Assembly (NCBI GenBank): GCA_030789695.1
Contig: CM061140.1
Coordinates: forward strand, 170,152,319-170,216,318
Length of the DNA stretch: 64,000 nucleotides
Reading direction: 5' to 3'
DNA from: Scilla litardierei
Lineage: Eukaryota > Streptophyta > Magnoliopsida > Asparagales > Asparagaceae
Shown: positions 1 through 11,455 of the stretch, piece by piece
Layout of the letters: each line of letters opens with the position of its first letter
How positions within the stretch are numbered: the first letter of the stretch is position 1
Made by a program: the position numbers and the translations under genes
Notes under the pieces: model-generated
Database searches by the model: none
What the model was told of the DNA's origin: nothing
Seen by the model: the letters and a program-made list of their open reading frames with translations, nothing else

Positions 1-370
1 GTTGGATTTTGTTGAGAATTGGATTTTGTTGAGAATTGTGAGAGATTGTGAGGGGTTAGAATTTATAGTTTCGGTTAACGGGGGTAGCAAGAGATGAATA
101 ACATTTTTTAAGGAAGGAATTAGAAGTAATGCTTTTTGGATTAGAATACTCTGATATGATACCATGCTTGAATTTGAAAAAATTATAAGATTGAAAAGAT
201 ACCTCTCTTTAACATATTCGTTGATATATATATATTACAATAATCACATGGTATATTGAACCTAGACATAACGATTTAGAAATGTAGTTCAACATACCTA
301 TATAATATTTCTATCATCAACTGGTACATTGAATCCAAATTTATTTTAACACTTATTTTAATAATAATTG
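1..370. other. AT-rich intergenic DNA, no gene seen
   Basis: No coding frame or recognisable element. The first 40 bases hold a short direct duplication (unit TTGGATTTTGTTGAGAA). It ends where a Sirevirus LTR begins. Confidence 0.5.
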
Positions 371-1246
371 TGGGGTCATCAGTGATGCATTTTTGGTGTT
401 GGCATTAGTGTCACTTGATCTTTTGTCTTGACTGTGGAGGGTTGTATCTTGGACTGTATATGTCATGGGTCATGTTGTACTTCATGTCATAATATTGTTC
501 ACAACATGCAGCATCTGGAGTTCATATTGTAAGTCATGTTGTAACACAATTCACAACATACTTATCTGACACTCATATGCAGAATTTTTGTCTTCAAGTA
601 TTTTGATCTTGCCTTTGCTGATCCGTTCAGATCTATTTTACCTTCCCAGAATCTCATTGTAATCTTGATAATTACTATTTTTATTGCGAAATATCCGCAT
701 GAGATTTGTTTGAACTATTTACCCGAAATGGTTCAATGGTTCATTGATTTATGAGACTACTTGCCCGAAGTGGTTCTTAGATATATGGCGGAAAATCTGC
801 ATGAGATTTGATTGAACTATTTACCCGAAACAGTTCCTAAAATGGTGGAGGCTAGTTTATAAGGCGCTCATGTGGATTCTACTAGGACTTATCTCTTTCG
901 TGAAGATTGTTGATCAAGGCTAACGGCTACAAAGGTAGGGATCGAAAGGAGGTTGATCTAATCGGTTTATGCAATGGGATCTTGCGCGCAATGGGATCTT
1001 GTGGTGATTACTCCATGGGGTTGAGTGGGATCACACATTACGGTGGGGAGTGTGTTCCTCCTAATGAAATTGCAATATTAGTGATTGTAATTATTTTTGA
1101 TATAGTGGAGTAATCTGATTTTTTTGGGCGTGGCCTCGCAGATGTATGTGTGCGTGCCGAACTGTGTTACCAAATTTTGTGTGTTCTTGAGTTTTTCTGT
1201 ATATGTGTTCTTATTTATATGATTGATTCCTAAGTATTGAATTACA
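371..1246 (+). repeat. 5' LTR of truncated Sirevirus
   Basis: The segment from GGGCGTGGCCTCGCAGATGT (about 1127) onward matches the LTRs at 12200-13106 and 21258-22164 in reverse complement and the solo LTR at 6222-7377. The start TGGGGTCATC was set by aligning the CATTAGTG segment with the solo LTR, 40 bases in from each end. It begins TG and ends CA, directly before the primer binding site. It contains the same region of ACAACA/TGTTG motifs (about 470-570) found in the U3 of the other copies. Confidence 0.75.
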
Positions 1247-1263
1247 ATTGGTATCAAAGTAGA
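1247..1263 (+). promoter_or_regulatory. Primer binding site (initiator Met tRNA type)
   Basis: ATTGGTATCAAAGTAGA directly follows the LTR. It resembles the usual plant copia site TGGTATCAGAGC, complementary to the 3' end of initiator methionine tRNA, with substitutions expected in an old copy. Confidence 0.75.
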
Positions 1264-1322
1264 TCATCCGTGTTGCTTTGTTGTCAAAGTCGGTGTGATC
1301 TTGGGTTATCAGTACTTCAATC

Positions 1323-4027
1323 ATGAATATTCAAAAGGTGCTTACGTTACTCGTCCTCCACTACTTGTAGGTATCAACTACACATATTGAAAGTCAATGA
1401 TGCGAGCATTTATCAATCTCTTGATGAAAAAGCTTGGATTACTGTAGTTGAAGGATTGTCTCCACCTGTTAAAGTTGACAAAGATGGCAAGGAACGTCTC
1501 AAGCCAGCAAAAGAATGGAGTCAAGATGAAGATCGTGCCGCTCTTGGAAATTCTAAAGATGTTAATGTTATTTTCACGGCAGTAGATGAAGAACAATTCA
1601 AATGTATCTCTACCTGTGAGTATGCTAAAGAAGCATGTGACATTCTTCAGAATGTTCATGAAGGAACCAATATGGTAAGAGTCACAAAACTTCAACTGCT
1701 TGCTTCACAATTTGAGGAATAAAGAATGGGTGATGATGAGACCATTGTCGAATTTAATAGAAAATTGAGAGATATAGCTAATCAGGCATATCAATTTGAA
1801 AAAAATATTCAGAAGTGAAGTTGGTAGTAAAACTCTAAGATCTCTCGCTGAACGTTTCTCTGCTAAGGTAGCAGCTATCGAGGAAGCTAGAGATATCTCA
1901 ACCATGAGACTTGACGAACTAATGAGATCCCTAGGACCTATGAGATGAATCAGAAACAGAATAAAAGAGATAAATGAGTGGCCTTAAAGGTTGATTCTAG
2001 AGATGTGTCTAAAGATGATGATGAGTCTGGTTTAGATGTGGATATAGTTCTGTTAACCAAAAATTTTAGTAGGACGCTTAAGAAGATTAGTAGTAAAGGA
2101 CAGAGTTTCAGGACCGAAATAATGTGCCTCGATCGAGTGATATATCTACTGGAGAAACCTTCTACCGAAATCAAAGGTATGATCAGAAGAAGAAAGGAAA
2201 AGGAATTCAGTGTAGAGAGTGTGAGGGGTGTGTGCATGTGCAAACACTCTGAAGAAGCAAAAAAGGAAAGTCATTAACTAGTACCTGGAGTGAAGATGAG
2301 TCTAGGGAAGTGCTGAAGATGAGGAAATCACCAGTAATTATGTTGCCTTTGCGGCCTCTATGAAGAAACAATCAGACTACAACACTAGGAGTCATGTTAG
2401 ATCTTTACAACATCAGTCATGACATCTGCCAACAAATTAGACAATGTCATATCCAGTGTTACGACATCATTCATGACATCTACAACCGAATCAAACTCTG
2501 AAGATGACAGCGATGAGGAAGTTAGTGAAGAAGATATCCGGACAGCATACCAGATGTATGGAAAGTGGATGAAGATCTGCAATATTAACAATATGCTGAA
2601 AGAAGAAAATGAAAGGCTGGAGGAGGAGAATGAGGAAGTCAAAAACAAATGTCTGAAAGTTGAGCAAAGCTTTAGAGAGCTGGAGAGAACCTTTAGAAAT
2701 GTTCCTCTCATGGCAGAGAGAGCTGAGTGCACATTGAATAAGTGGACCTCCGGAAAAGCAAAACTGGATGGTATCTTAAACATGGGTAAGATTTCAGAAG
2801 ATCGTACTGGAGTGGGCTATAATAGAGGATTTAATTATAACATTTCTACTGCGAAAAAGACACAAGTCACGATGGAGTTGAGAAAATTGGTCAGCACAAA
2901 GACTATGATGGTAAGAAGAGGTTAACTTGAACTGTCAAAGGTGAAAGTCCAGTTAGTGGATATTGCAGAATTATTGGTCATTCTGAGAAGAACTGCTTTA
3001 ATCGTATACGTCATTTCATGGAGGAAAGAACAGTAAGTCTTCTCGGCAGAAAAGTAAAAAAGCAATGTGTCAGAAAGACTGAGTTATACAACATGGTGGC
3101 CTATACATCTTTAATAGCTTCTTCAGATAACATGTGGTATTTTGACAGTGGTTGTGCACGGCAAATGACAAGCAATGAGTTTCTTCATGACTACAAAGTC
3201 AGTACTGAGGGTCGCGTGACATTTGGTGATGGTCGAAGGAGCAAGCGTTGGAAAAGGAAATCTGAATGTTGTCGGACTTCCTAAACTTAAGAATGTCTTG
3301 CATGTCGAAGATCTTAAAGCCAATCTTATTAGCATCACTCAACTATGTGATCAAGGGTTGATGATGAGGTTTACTAAGGAGAAATGTTTAGTTTTTGATG
3401 CTAATGAAGAATGTATTCTGATGGGCAAGAGGTCAGTCGAGAATTGCTATCTCCTTCAAGACACTAATACTTGTCTGTGGACTGTTGCTGATGAATCTGA
3501 ACAGTGGCATCAGAAACTTAGCCATCTTAATTTCAAAACTCTTATGAAGATTTCAAAGCTTGGGGCTGTCAGAGAGATGCCTATTCTGAGCAGAAAGAAG
3601 GATGGTATCTGTGGTCCATTTCAATTCGGCAAGCAGCAGAAAACATTGCATAAGCAACTGCAGAATATTACTACATCTCAAGTGCTGGAATTGCTTCATA
3701 TGGATCTCATTGGTCCTACTTCTGAAACAAGCGTTGGAGGTAAGAGGTATATATTTGTTTGTGTTGATTTTTCTAGATTCACTTGGGTGGATTTCCTTAA
3801 AGAAAAATCTGACACCTTTGAAACATTCAAAAAATTATGTATCCGCCTTCAGAATGAGAAAGGAAATGTCATTAGCAAAATTATCAGGATCAGAAGTGAT
3901 CATGGTAAGGAGTTCGAAAACCGTTTGTTTGGTGATTTCTGTGAATCACAAGGGATTGCTCATGAATTCTCAGCTCCAAAGACTCCTCAACAGAATGGAG
4001 TGGTGGAAAGAAAAAATCAGAGTCTTC
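1323..4027 (+). pseudogene. Decayed Sirevirus gag-pol (gag, protease, integrase; 3' part missing)
   Basis: The ATG at 1323 aligns with the gag start of the intact element at 21177. Open pieces in shifting frames (1387-1722, 1978-2277, 2419-2925, 3018-3284, 3223 to about 4027) carry in turn the UBN2-type gag domain, the acidic/coiled-coil gag region (about 2419-2800), the aspartic protease motif WYFDSGC-RQMT (about 3134), the GAG-pre-integrase zinc region (HQKLSHLNF) and the integrase core with LLHMDLIGP, RSDHGKEFE and [12 protein letters not shown]. The second CCHC knuckle near 2940-3000 is degraded. Several frameshifts and stops preclude a functional product. The frame ends in foreign GC-rich DNA after the integrase Glu. 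Confidence 0.85.
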
Positions 4028-4621
4028 TGTACCCTGCAGTTCCCACCAAAGTGTCCCTGATCGGGCCTCCCCTCCGAAAGACGAGGCTGGCGATAGTGCT
4101 ATCGCCTCTCGTCCTAGGTCTCGTACTGCCGAGGTGGCTCTCCACTGTCGCCACCATAGTCCCCTCGGTGTCCCCCCACGCCTGTCCTCAAAGGCATCAC
4201 ATCCTGTGTCATCTCCGAAATCAGCCCCATAGCCTCATCCCTCCTCATAATACCCCTGACTCTCCCCGGATCAAATCCACCACCAAAATCGCGAGCCGGA
4301 TCCTCCAGTATGGCGGAAAACCCCTCTCAATCTGCCTCGGTCGCCCGTGCTGCTCGCCGGAGAAGTCGGGAGGCCGCGGTAGCCCGTCGAAGACCCCCGG
4401 GGGGGCGGATGGGGCACGGGACCTGGACGAAGCTGCCCATGCCCCCGGGGCCCGTGGGGGGGCTGGCGGCTGTTTGCCGGCCACTGGCGGGGCTGGGGGG
4501 TGCGCCGCCCCCCGACCGTCCTCCCAGGGCTCCGTGGGGAGCCCCTCTACACTTCGTCGCTCATGGGGGCGGCGGCTAGGTTCGTTGTCCCCTCCTTTGG
4601 TCTCTTCCGCCCTTCATCTTA
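4028..4621. other. GC-rich block of unknown origin between two broken retroelements
   Basis: Base composition changes sharply here: about 4070-4560 is strongly GC-rich with runs such as GGGGGGGCGG, unlike the AT-rich neighbours. Overlapping open frames occur on both strands (3223-4635 read-through, 4245-4484 minus, 4310-4579 plus), as expected of stop-poor GC-rich DNA. None matches a family I recognise. The left junction falls inside the integrase of the truncated Sirevirus; the right merges with a decayed gypsy gag. Confidence 0.5.
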
Positions 4622-4985
4622 TGGATTCGTGGTAGTCTTCCTTCCAATGATCCACATCATCCTCTTCGTATGACCCCTCCTCCACATAAGGCCGATCTGC
4701 ATCTCAATCATCTTCCTTCTCCTTTCCCTTCCTCAAAGGTGCTGCCTTTGATGTCAAATTAGGGTTTCCTCCATCAGGGTGACTCGTCGACCCTTGGAAG
4801 AGAAGCTTCGTCAATTGTTCCACTTACTTAGATTGATTAGCCGCCAATAAATTGATGGATTTCGCCAATGACTTCACCGAATTCATCGTCTCTTCGTGTG
4901 ATTTCTTCAACCCATCAATTTCTCCCATGAATTTTTCCTCCAAAGTGTCGAATTTATCATTCGATCTCGTCGTCGGCGCCGCCAT
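4622..4985 (-). pseudogene. Gypsy gag N-terminal remnant with in-frame stops
   Basis: The minus-strand ATG at 4985 sits 15 bases inside the primer binding site. 53 codons are open (starting MAAPTTRSND), rich in Glu/Lys as in the helical leader of plant gypsy Gag. The same frame goes on past stops at 4824-4826 and further left, through a Gly/Lys/Glu/Asp-rich linker, to about 4622. Similarity then ends in the GC-rich block. Confidence 0.6.
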
Positions 4986-4995
4986 GGCTCGTCAC

Positions 4996-5012
4996 GTGCT
5001 TTGATACCAAAT
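4996..5012 (-). promoter_or_regulatory. Primer binding site of the gypsy fragment
   Basis: On the minus strand the bases next to the LTR read ATTTGGTATCAAAGCAC, the initiator-Met type site common in plant LTR elements. Confidence 0.7.
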
Positions 5013-5322
5013 TGATAGATCCGAAAAGAAAATCCAACGATTTGATAATCAAAGTAGAAATAGAGCAACAAAATTTGGATAACTGAATACAAAAAGAAGT
5101 ATTCTCCTACCAAGACGCTAATAGAGGACGTCCGCACTCGTCTAAACTATGAAGTCACACCAATATCAAAATGATAGCATAAGAGACAAAGTGACAGCTA
5201 GCCCCGTATAAATAATAGAAAATAGGGGTTTCTAGGGCTAGGCGCGCGTGTGCGGCAAGGTGGGCCGGCGGCTTGGGCCTTGGGCACGGGTCCTTCGGCG
5301 GGAATAGACCCGTGTCCCATCA
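5013..5322 (-). repeat. 310-bp LTR of the gypsy fragment
   Basis: Bounded by TGATAGATCC on the left and CCCATCA on the right, giving TG...CA in either direction, and placed directly against a primer binding site. It contains GTATAAATAATAG (about 5208), a possible TATA box. No second copy is in the window. Confidence 0.65.
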
Positions 5323-6221
5323 GATCACCACCCACAATCTACAGCACAACTATAAGCAGAATTGATGTATACATCTTTGAGGCATGTACATAATAACAGA
5401 TGGATGAGAAAAACAAGTCAAAAGCAATAAGAAGTTTAGACCCATCAAATTCCTTGCCCTCAAAACACCTACGGCTTGGTGAAAGCACGCTCCAAAAAAG
5501 TAGACTTTTGCTTATTGAATTGTGATACGATCACATGCTAGCAGCGGCGACAAAAGGAGAGTCAAGGAATAGCGGCAGCAAAACCTTATTGGGGAGTGGC
5601 AATTCTGTAATTACATGGCAATGACAGTTTTGTAATTTCTGGGGCATTGGCAGTTTTGTAATTTCTAGGCATAATGAGTCTCATAAATTCAGGGTGACGG
5701 CTGCAATAGCAGAGTTGTAATTTCAAGACGGAAACCATATGTTAGACAATTCCGTAATTTAAAGACGACGGCTCGTTAGGGGGATTTATTATAAATAAGA
5801 GAAGGGAGTTCTTGGTAGAATTAGAGTGAAAGAATTATAGTAGTTATCTAGATTAGATTAGCCTTAGGTTTAATTGGAAGAGCAGTTCTCCTCTCGAATT
5901 GAGGCCAAATCTTTGTAATTCCACATTATTATCAAATAAAAATTCTATTGTTGTCCTAAAAATTCCATCTTTCCCCACAAACCATTTCCCAATCCTATCA
6001 AAGTGTAAAGTGGAAAAGAACTTGAAAATAAATCATTTGTCATATTAACCCATGGTTCAATGATCCAATCCCCCCGCCCATGGCCCCAAAAAGAAGACGA
6101 AGAAGAAAGGCTCTGAAGGGAGAACCAATATTTTTCACAATAATACTACACAAGCATCATGGAAAGGAACTAGATTGTAGTTAGTTCCAGATAGAACCCA
6201 AAGATCAGATACTATGCTTAC
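5323..6221. other. AT-rich non-genic DNA with a possible LTR remnant (about 5560-6000)
   Basis: No coding frame was recognised. About 5590-5720 has repeated pieces of the form GCAGTTTTGTAATTTC. From about 5785 a TATA-like TTATAAATAAGAG is followed by a leader and TATCAAATAAAAATTC, the layout of a gypsy LTR on the plus strand. Neither a clear TG/CA boundary with target duplication nor a primer binding site was found. Confidence 0.35.
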
Positions 6222-7377
6222 TGTTAGGGTTGAATTCTGCTGATATTTGTTAGCATTAGTGGCACAATAGATGGAGAGTTCTGTTTGAGAAATCAGAAGT
6301 GTTTTTGAGCAGATTGAGCAGTATTGTTGAACATAATGTCGTTCAACAAAATGTTCAACATTCGGGATCTGGATTTCTGGTTCGTATGCAGAAACGCTGC
6401 TTTGGTTTCAGATCTGATTTGCTGCCTAAAATGACGGGGATTCTGAATTGATTGTGGAATATCTGCTTGAGAGATTTTTGGAAAGCCCGTCCTAAATCTG
6501 TTGCTAAATTGAAGGCATGTTAGGTTGAAATAGAAAGAGAATATCTCGCAGATTTGTTGGTTGGAAAGATTGATTGCTGCAGATCTTTTATTGTTGCTAT
6601 TTCCAGAAGATTTGAAAGAATCATTTCCTATCTTGGTTCAGGTAATTGTGGGTGAGCTGGAGATATATTTGGAAGGTATTATCTCTCGTTATTATTGTTG
6701 ATTCGGTTGGAAAGAATCTCGCTCGGTTGGAAAGAATAATTATTGTTGCAATTGAAGATCGGTTGGAGATATAATTGGAAGTTGCTATCTCTCGGGATTT
6801 GTTATTGAATTTGTTAGAGAGATTTTCGCCCGCAAATATTGGTTGGAAGATCTTGTTGAAGATATTGTGGAACCACTTGTCCGAAGTGATTCCTTAATTT
6901 GTGGGCTGCCGATTCTGCACGGGATTTTAGCGAGCGTCCCTCCTATCTACTCTGTGATTGAGGGGGAGCAATGCATTGAACGGGTGTGCGGTTTTGCGGC
7001 TAGGGAGACTTTTGACGAAAGTTTTGAAGAACTCCGGGAGGAGGCCGACGGCTACGCACGTAGAATCAAGGGAGTTGATCTAGTCGGTTGTGTAAGGGGA
7101 ACTTGTGGGCAAGGGGAGCTTGCCGAGAATACTCCATGAGTTGGTAGAGACCACCCATCACGGTTTGTATTGAGGGGGATGGTGTTCCTCCTAATAGAAT
7201 CGCGATAATTAGTGATTGTACTCATTGATTATTTTAGTGGAGTATTCTGATTTTCTGGGCGTGGCCCCGCAGATGTAGGTGTGCGCACCGAACTGCGTTA
7301 CCAAGTCTCTTGTGTCACCTTGGTGTTTATGTTTTATCTTTGTGTTTTATTTGTCGTGCTTAAGTACTGAACTTTCA
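6222..7377 (+). mobile_element. Solo LTR of a Sirevirus
   Basis: Starts TGTTAGGGTT and ends ACTTTCA (TG...CA). It is flanked by CTTAC (6217-6221) and ATTAC (7378-7382), a 5-bp target duplication with one mismatch. The 3' third (GGGCGTGGCCCCGCAGATGT, then GTGCGCACCGAACTGCG) matches the full Sirevirus LTRs. The U3 part carries TTGTTGAACA, GTTCAACA and TGTTCAACA between 6324 and 6361, the palindrome-like cluster also found in the other copies. Single LTR plus target duplication means the internal region was lost by LTR-LTR recombination. It lies about 300 bp downstream of kinase exon 6. Confidence 0.85.
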
Positions 7378-7684
7378 ATTACTATTTTCAAGGTCTATCG
7401 GTAGCGGTGCCAGCATGCTATGCTTAAGCATACTTAAGACTAGAAAAAGAAAGAATACAAAATCCCAAGAAGTTCGACAGTTGTTAATAAATCCAAAATG
7501 CAGAACACAAAATTTCGAACTCGGATATTTGATAGCAGTTTGCATTCTCATTCCCATCTCTCGTTACTAACACATAGTGATCATAGACAAAATGAACGGC
7601 AATAGATTGCATGAATGTAGAGAATTGAACAGCAAAAATGTCTATCAGTTATGATGGAAAAAGGAGAGCCCAAATTTAACATAC

Positions 7685-10600
7685 CCCGTCAGAAGCAGCA
7701 ATAATGAAATGTAGATTTGGTATTGAATCGGCACTCTCAATTTTGACAATCACATGAATATCTGCATTGCAACCTTAAAAGGGAAAAAAAGAAAGGATAA
7801 TGTCATTGGTCCAAAATCACAAATGGCACAGCAACATTACCAAAAATGCATTTAAAAAAGTTTACTTCTGAGATAGTCCTTCAGTTCGTGGACCACTTGA
7901 GCATCTTTCACAAAAGAAACTGCGTAGAAATCAATTTTGTTGTCCACGCCAAATTTGATGTCTTCCCAGTCTTTTTCTGAGGAAATAGCAAGAAACATGA
8001 AATGATAATTGTATCAGATAATGTATCATGACATTGCCACAATTTTAAACATGGAAGAAAATTCAGTTGTATGCATTTGCCATCAGAAATAGGAGAGCAA
8101 CCTGTTATAGATGGCAATGTAGCACTTTTGCCACGAACATTTAAGTGCCGCCTTGACTTTAGTTCCCCACCATCAATGACTTGACATTTTACAGTATCAG
8201 CCGTTTTTGCCCTCACCTCCAGTGACATCATCCCTCCTATAAGTAGAATAACAACGCAGGCCATTGAACTTAATCCAGAAACGGGTTACTTTTTACTTCC
8301 TAAATCTGGCTAAATTTAATGAAAATTTATCTATTGTTTAATATGTCATAAAGAAAGGCGATAATGAGTGACTCTTAAATATTAATTCTAATCCTACCAA
8401 TGGCAACCCAAAGATCTAATGGATTGGTATTTCACAAACCTAACTGCGGTCTTCATTCTAAACAGTGGATTGGCAATCACCAAAGGTGGAATGCAGCTTC
8501 GTAGGCAACTCTAGAGAATTTATAAACCATCCTCGAATAGTTTCATCTTTAACATCTCTATTGGATCACTATATTACTGCATACAAGGCTGCCTCGATCA
8601 AAAGAGAAACAACATTATATATTTTAATCTCTATGCCAAGCAATTCTTTTACCATCATCCCTAGTTTATTAGAGCACATGCAGCACTATGCCAGAGTCAT
8701 TTTGCAGGATGAATTCCACTTTTAAAAATATAGCATTTACTAGAAGATGCAATTATGCATTGGCAACTCTCCTATGTGAACAAAGTCATTCACCAAACCC
8801 ACCACTCACCATCAACCAATAGAATGTCACCAGGATCAACATCATTCACAAAGTCATCATAATTGACACTAACAGTGTCTTCAGTGGAAACTCCTCTTTT
8901 AATGGTGAAATTGAAGTTCTGACCCTCCTTGAGCAAGATTGGTTTGGGAACATCTCCGCTTCGTACTTCAGGGCCCTGCATGAAGTAGTAGCATCAATCA
9001 TCTATTTCTTTCATCCAATTCACAAATAAGCAATTAGATCAATAATTGAGCAAAACCCAATTAGAAAGAAAGGAACTATCTCCAATACTTTGAGAATAAA
9101 ATAATTTCCAAAAAAATTACAACATAAGAAAGAGAAGTGAGATAGTAATTTACTCATGTAGTTCCTTTTCCCCATGCCTCTTGAAATACATCAAAAGGTT
9201 CAAATTGTCAGAACTTTGAACACAAGCGAAGATAAATCAAGAAACCCCAAAAAAATTAAATACACGAATCATCAGCCACAGATGTGATCCAAAAGATCAT
9301 TTCAGATGCAAAAATGCACTGACTGCAGGTGCAAAGATCCTTACATGTACATGCATAATTATCCAGTATCTGACCTAACTATATTTCTAGTGTATTTAAA
9401 GAAGCTTGTAAACAAAGTACAAAAATGATGTAGTTGCAAACTAGAATGCCAGGGGGGAAAGAAAACAATTATTAAAAGATACTTTTAATAGGCAAACATA
9501 CCTTTGTATCCAGCATGATGGCAATAACGTTGTCTTTGGATTGTGCATTATACTCCTTGACCAAATCAATAGTTTTCTGGTGAGAACTGTGGTCACCATG
9601 AGACATATTTAGCCTGGCAACGTTCATTCCCGCCTCTGCTAGCTTCCATATCATTTCACGTGAGCTGCTGGAAGGACCAATTGTGCACACCATCTTTGTT
9701 TTCCTTCGAGGGGCTGAGAACTCCCGTTGTTTTTCCTATTCAAATTTAAAGCATGTTTCGTTACATACAGATGCACTAATGCTGAAATTGAAAATAAACT
9801 TTTCATTGAACCATGCAAACTAAGCCCGATTCGAAGCATCATTATTCTAGCCATACAGGAAATTCCAGCCAAAACTCAATCATTTATATAGACACCAAGC
9901 TATGCTATAAAACGTGCAAAAATATGTGCAGTTTTTGATGATGTCCTTGCTGATGTCTTGTGTTTTATTTGGTTACTAGTCATAACCACTGTCCGCGGGC
10001 ACGGTTCATTTAAGATTTTTCCCTGCAAAATCTTTGTTCCCCAAAAAATTATTTCCACAACCAAAATTTAAAAGAATAACAAATTAGCGTAAAAATATTT
10101 AGGAGCATAGGCGCCTTTGGCGCGGAACAACAAATTTGGCGCATACGCCTTCGGTGCGGAACAACAAATTCGACACGGGCGACTTCGACGCGGAACAGCA
10201 AATTAGCATAAAACAACAAATTCGGCACGGACGCCTTCGGTGCGGAACAACAAATTAGCCTAAAAAATTTAGGGGTCGCCTTCAGTGCGGGACAACAAAT
10301 TAGCGTTAAAAATAATTATGAGAATCGACAATTCACGACTAGAATCAGTATTCAGGGTTCCGGTTACAGAGAAAATAAGAAAATATAAATATAAAAATAT
10401 AATGACAAATATTTTTACGCGGAATATTTAAGATTTTCGCAAAAATTTAACAATATTTTTGTATTTTTATATGAACCATGCATGTGAAGTATCTAGGCAA
10501 CAAATTCGAACTCAGCATATTTAAAACAACAAAATTCGCGGAAGGTTATTTCCCCAAAGGTTATTTCCCCAAAAATATTTAGCAATATGTTTCTCATTAT

Positions 10601-11455
10601 TTCACAAATTAAATTGTGGTTGTCTCGTTATTTCCCCAAAAAAAAATTCACAACCTTAAATCCTAGCCATTCGTTCCTCAAGATTAAATCTGAGCCGTCT
10701 TTCTATCAACCACGTTGTCCTAGTCGACTTGTCCTGGTCAGCCCTAGGATTCAAAAACAGTTGTCAAATGTAATATAAATGCACGAATCAGATACATAGA
10801 GATAAATCTCATAGATAAGGGTTTCTTCTTGTCAAGCTTCCCTTGAAGGAAGTATTGATTATATTGAATAACAATATAGATACAATTTCTATTGAATAAC
10901 AATATAGATACAATTGTCTCCCTTTGTGTATAATTCAAAGAATTCATGTCGGTTGCTGTTTTCAAAGCAGCACAAAGATGATGACACGTAACAGAAAGAA
11001 AGATGTTAAATTTTCTTTCAATGTCGTCGCCCATTATGATATGGAGGGAATTGTAGCTTGAATTCTCTCTTCGTTTGCTCTCTGCCAACTTCTTCTTTAC
11101 TCTTTTTTTTCCCACCTTTTTTAAACTAACATTCTCAAATTATAAAGCGACGCCTATTTCCATTGCATATATCAGTCCTAAAATATCAAAAAAAACGAAA
11201 ATTAACAATTAAACTCACATGAGTAACGGCTCCATTGGCTGGTTCAAGATCTACAGCCTCAACCATCTCGCTGGTCTTCACGGATCTCACCGCCAGCGCC
11301 CGCCGCTGGCACGTCAGCGGCCGCGACCTTGGCACCCTCCTCGAAAGCGGAATTGCGCGGCCGATGCTCCTCGTCGAGGTCAACCCCGACCTCTGCACCG
11401 CCCTCGACGGCGGGACTTCGACCAGAAGCCTGCCGATCTCCGTCGAACTCGCCAT
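7685..11455 (-). CDS. PKP3: Plastidial pyruvate kinase, beta-type (PKP3-like), exons 1-6; 3' half not in window
   Basis: Converts phosphoenolpyruvate and ADP to pyruvate and ATP in plastids, feeding fatty-acid synthesis. Exons, 5' to 3' on the minus strand: 11219-11455, 9502-9735, 8810-8975, 8102-8236, 7866-7976, 7685-7773. Each is bounded by GT/AG. Phases fit and they sum to 972 nt, 324 codons without a stop. Exon 1 (79 codons, ATG at 11455) is Ser/Arg-rich with few acidic residues early on, like a chloroplast transit peptide. Exon 2 has KTKMVCTIGP and NMSHGDH. Exons 3-4 form the B domain (GPEVRSGDV, VDGGMMSL). Exon 6 has the active-site signature IVKIESADS with its catalytic Lys. The following metal-binding segment and the C-terminal regulatory domain are not found. 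The exon 6 donor (GTATGT) is intact, so later exons may lie left of position 1 across an intron filled with retroelements, or may be lost. The beta-type assignment is from recalled family similarity. Confidence 0.88.
10090..10315. repeat. Degenerate tandem repeat inside intron 1 of the pyruvate kinase gene
   Basis: About five imperfect copies of a unit near 35-40 bp containing CGCCTTCGGTGCGGAACAAC followed by AAATT. CG-rich cores alternate with AT spacers, unlike the rest of the AT-rich intron. No protein or splice signal is implied. Confidence 0.7.

Larger units (their letters stand above)
371..4027 (+). mobile_element. Truncated, decayed Sirevirus (Ty1/copia) retrotransposon
   Basis: In order on the plus strand: a 5' LTR (371-1246), a primer binding site, a degraded gag and the protease-integrase part of pol. 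Similarity to the intact Sirevirus at 12200-22164 is clear through gag, the DSG protease motif and the integrase core. It stops abruptly about 4020-4030, just after the catalytic Glu region of integrase. Reverse transcriptase, RNase H, the env-like ORF and the 3' LTR are absent, and unrelated GC-rich DNA follows. No target duplication can be tested because the 3' end is lost. Many frameshifts and stops make it much older than its relative. Confidence 0.85.
4622..5322 (-). mobile_element. Fragment of a Ty3/gypsy retrotransposon (5' LTR, PBS, start of gag)
   Basis: Reading the minus strand: a 310-bp LTR (5322 to 5013, TG...CA), a primer binding site of initiator-Met type, then the N-terminal part of gag. 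The short LTR and the gag opening with a charged helical leader suggest a Reina/CRM-like chromovirus, but too little is left to be sure. The rest of gag, all of pol and the other LTR are missing. The left boundary near 4622 is approximate. Confidence 0.65.

Noticed and set aside
1387..2783. Minus-strand ORFs in the first element (1378-1695, 1950-2243, 2397-2783)
   Set aside because: Shadows of the plus-strand gag remnant, which carries the recognisable family motifs.
7380..7425. Possible kinase exon 7 (minus-strand LAPLPIDLEN, loosely like GAELPIEEVP)
   Set aside because: Only a few residues agree, the expected preceding GDLG motif is missing, and no splice acceptor fits.
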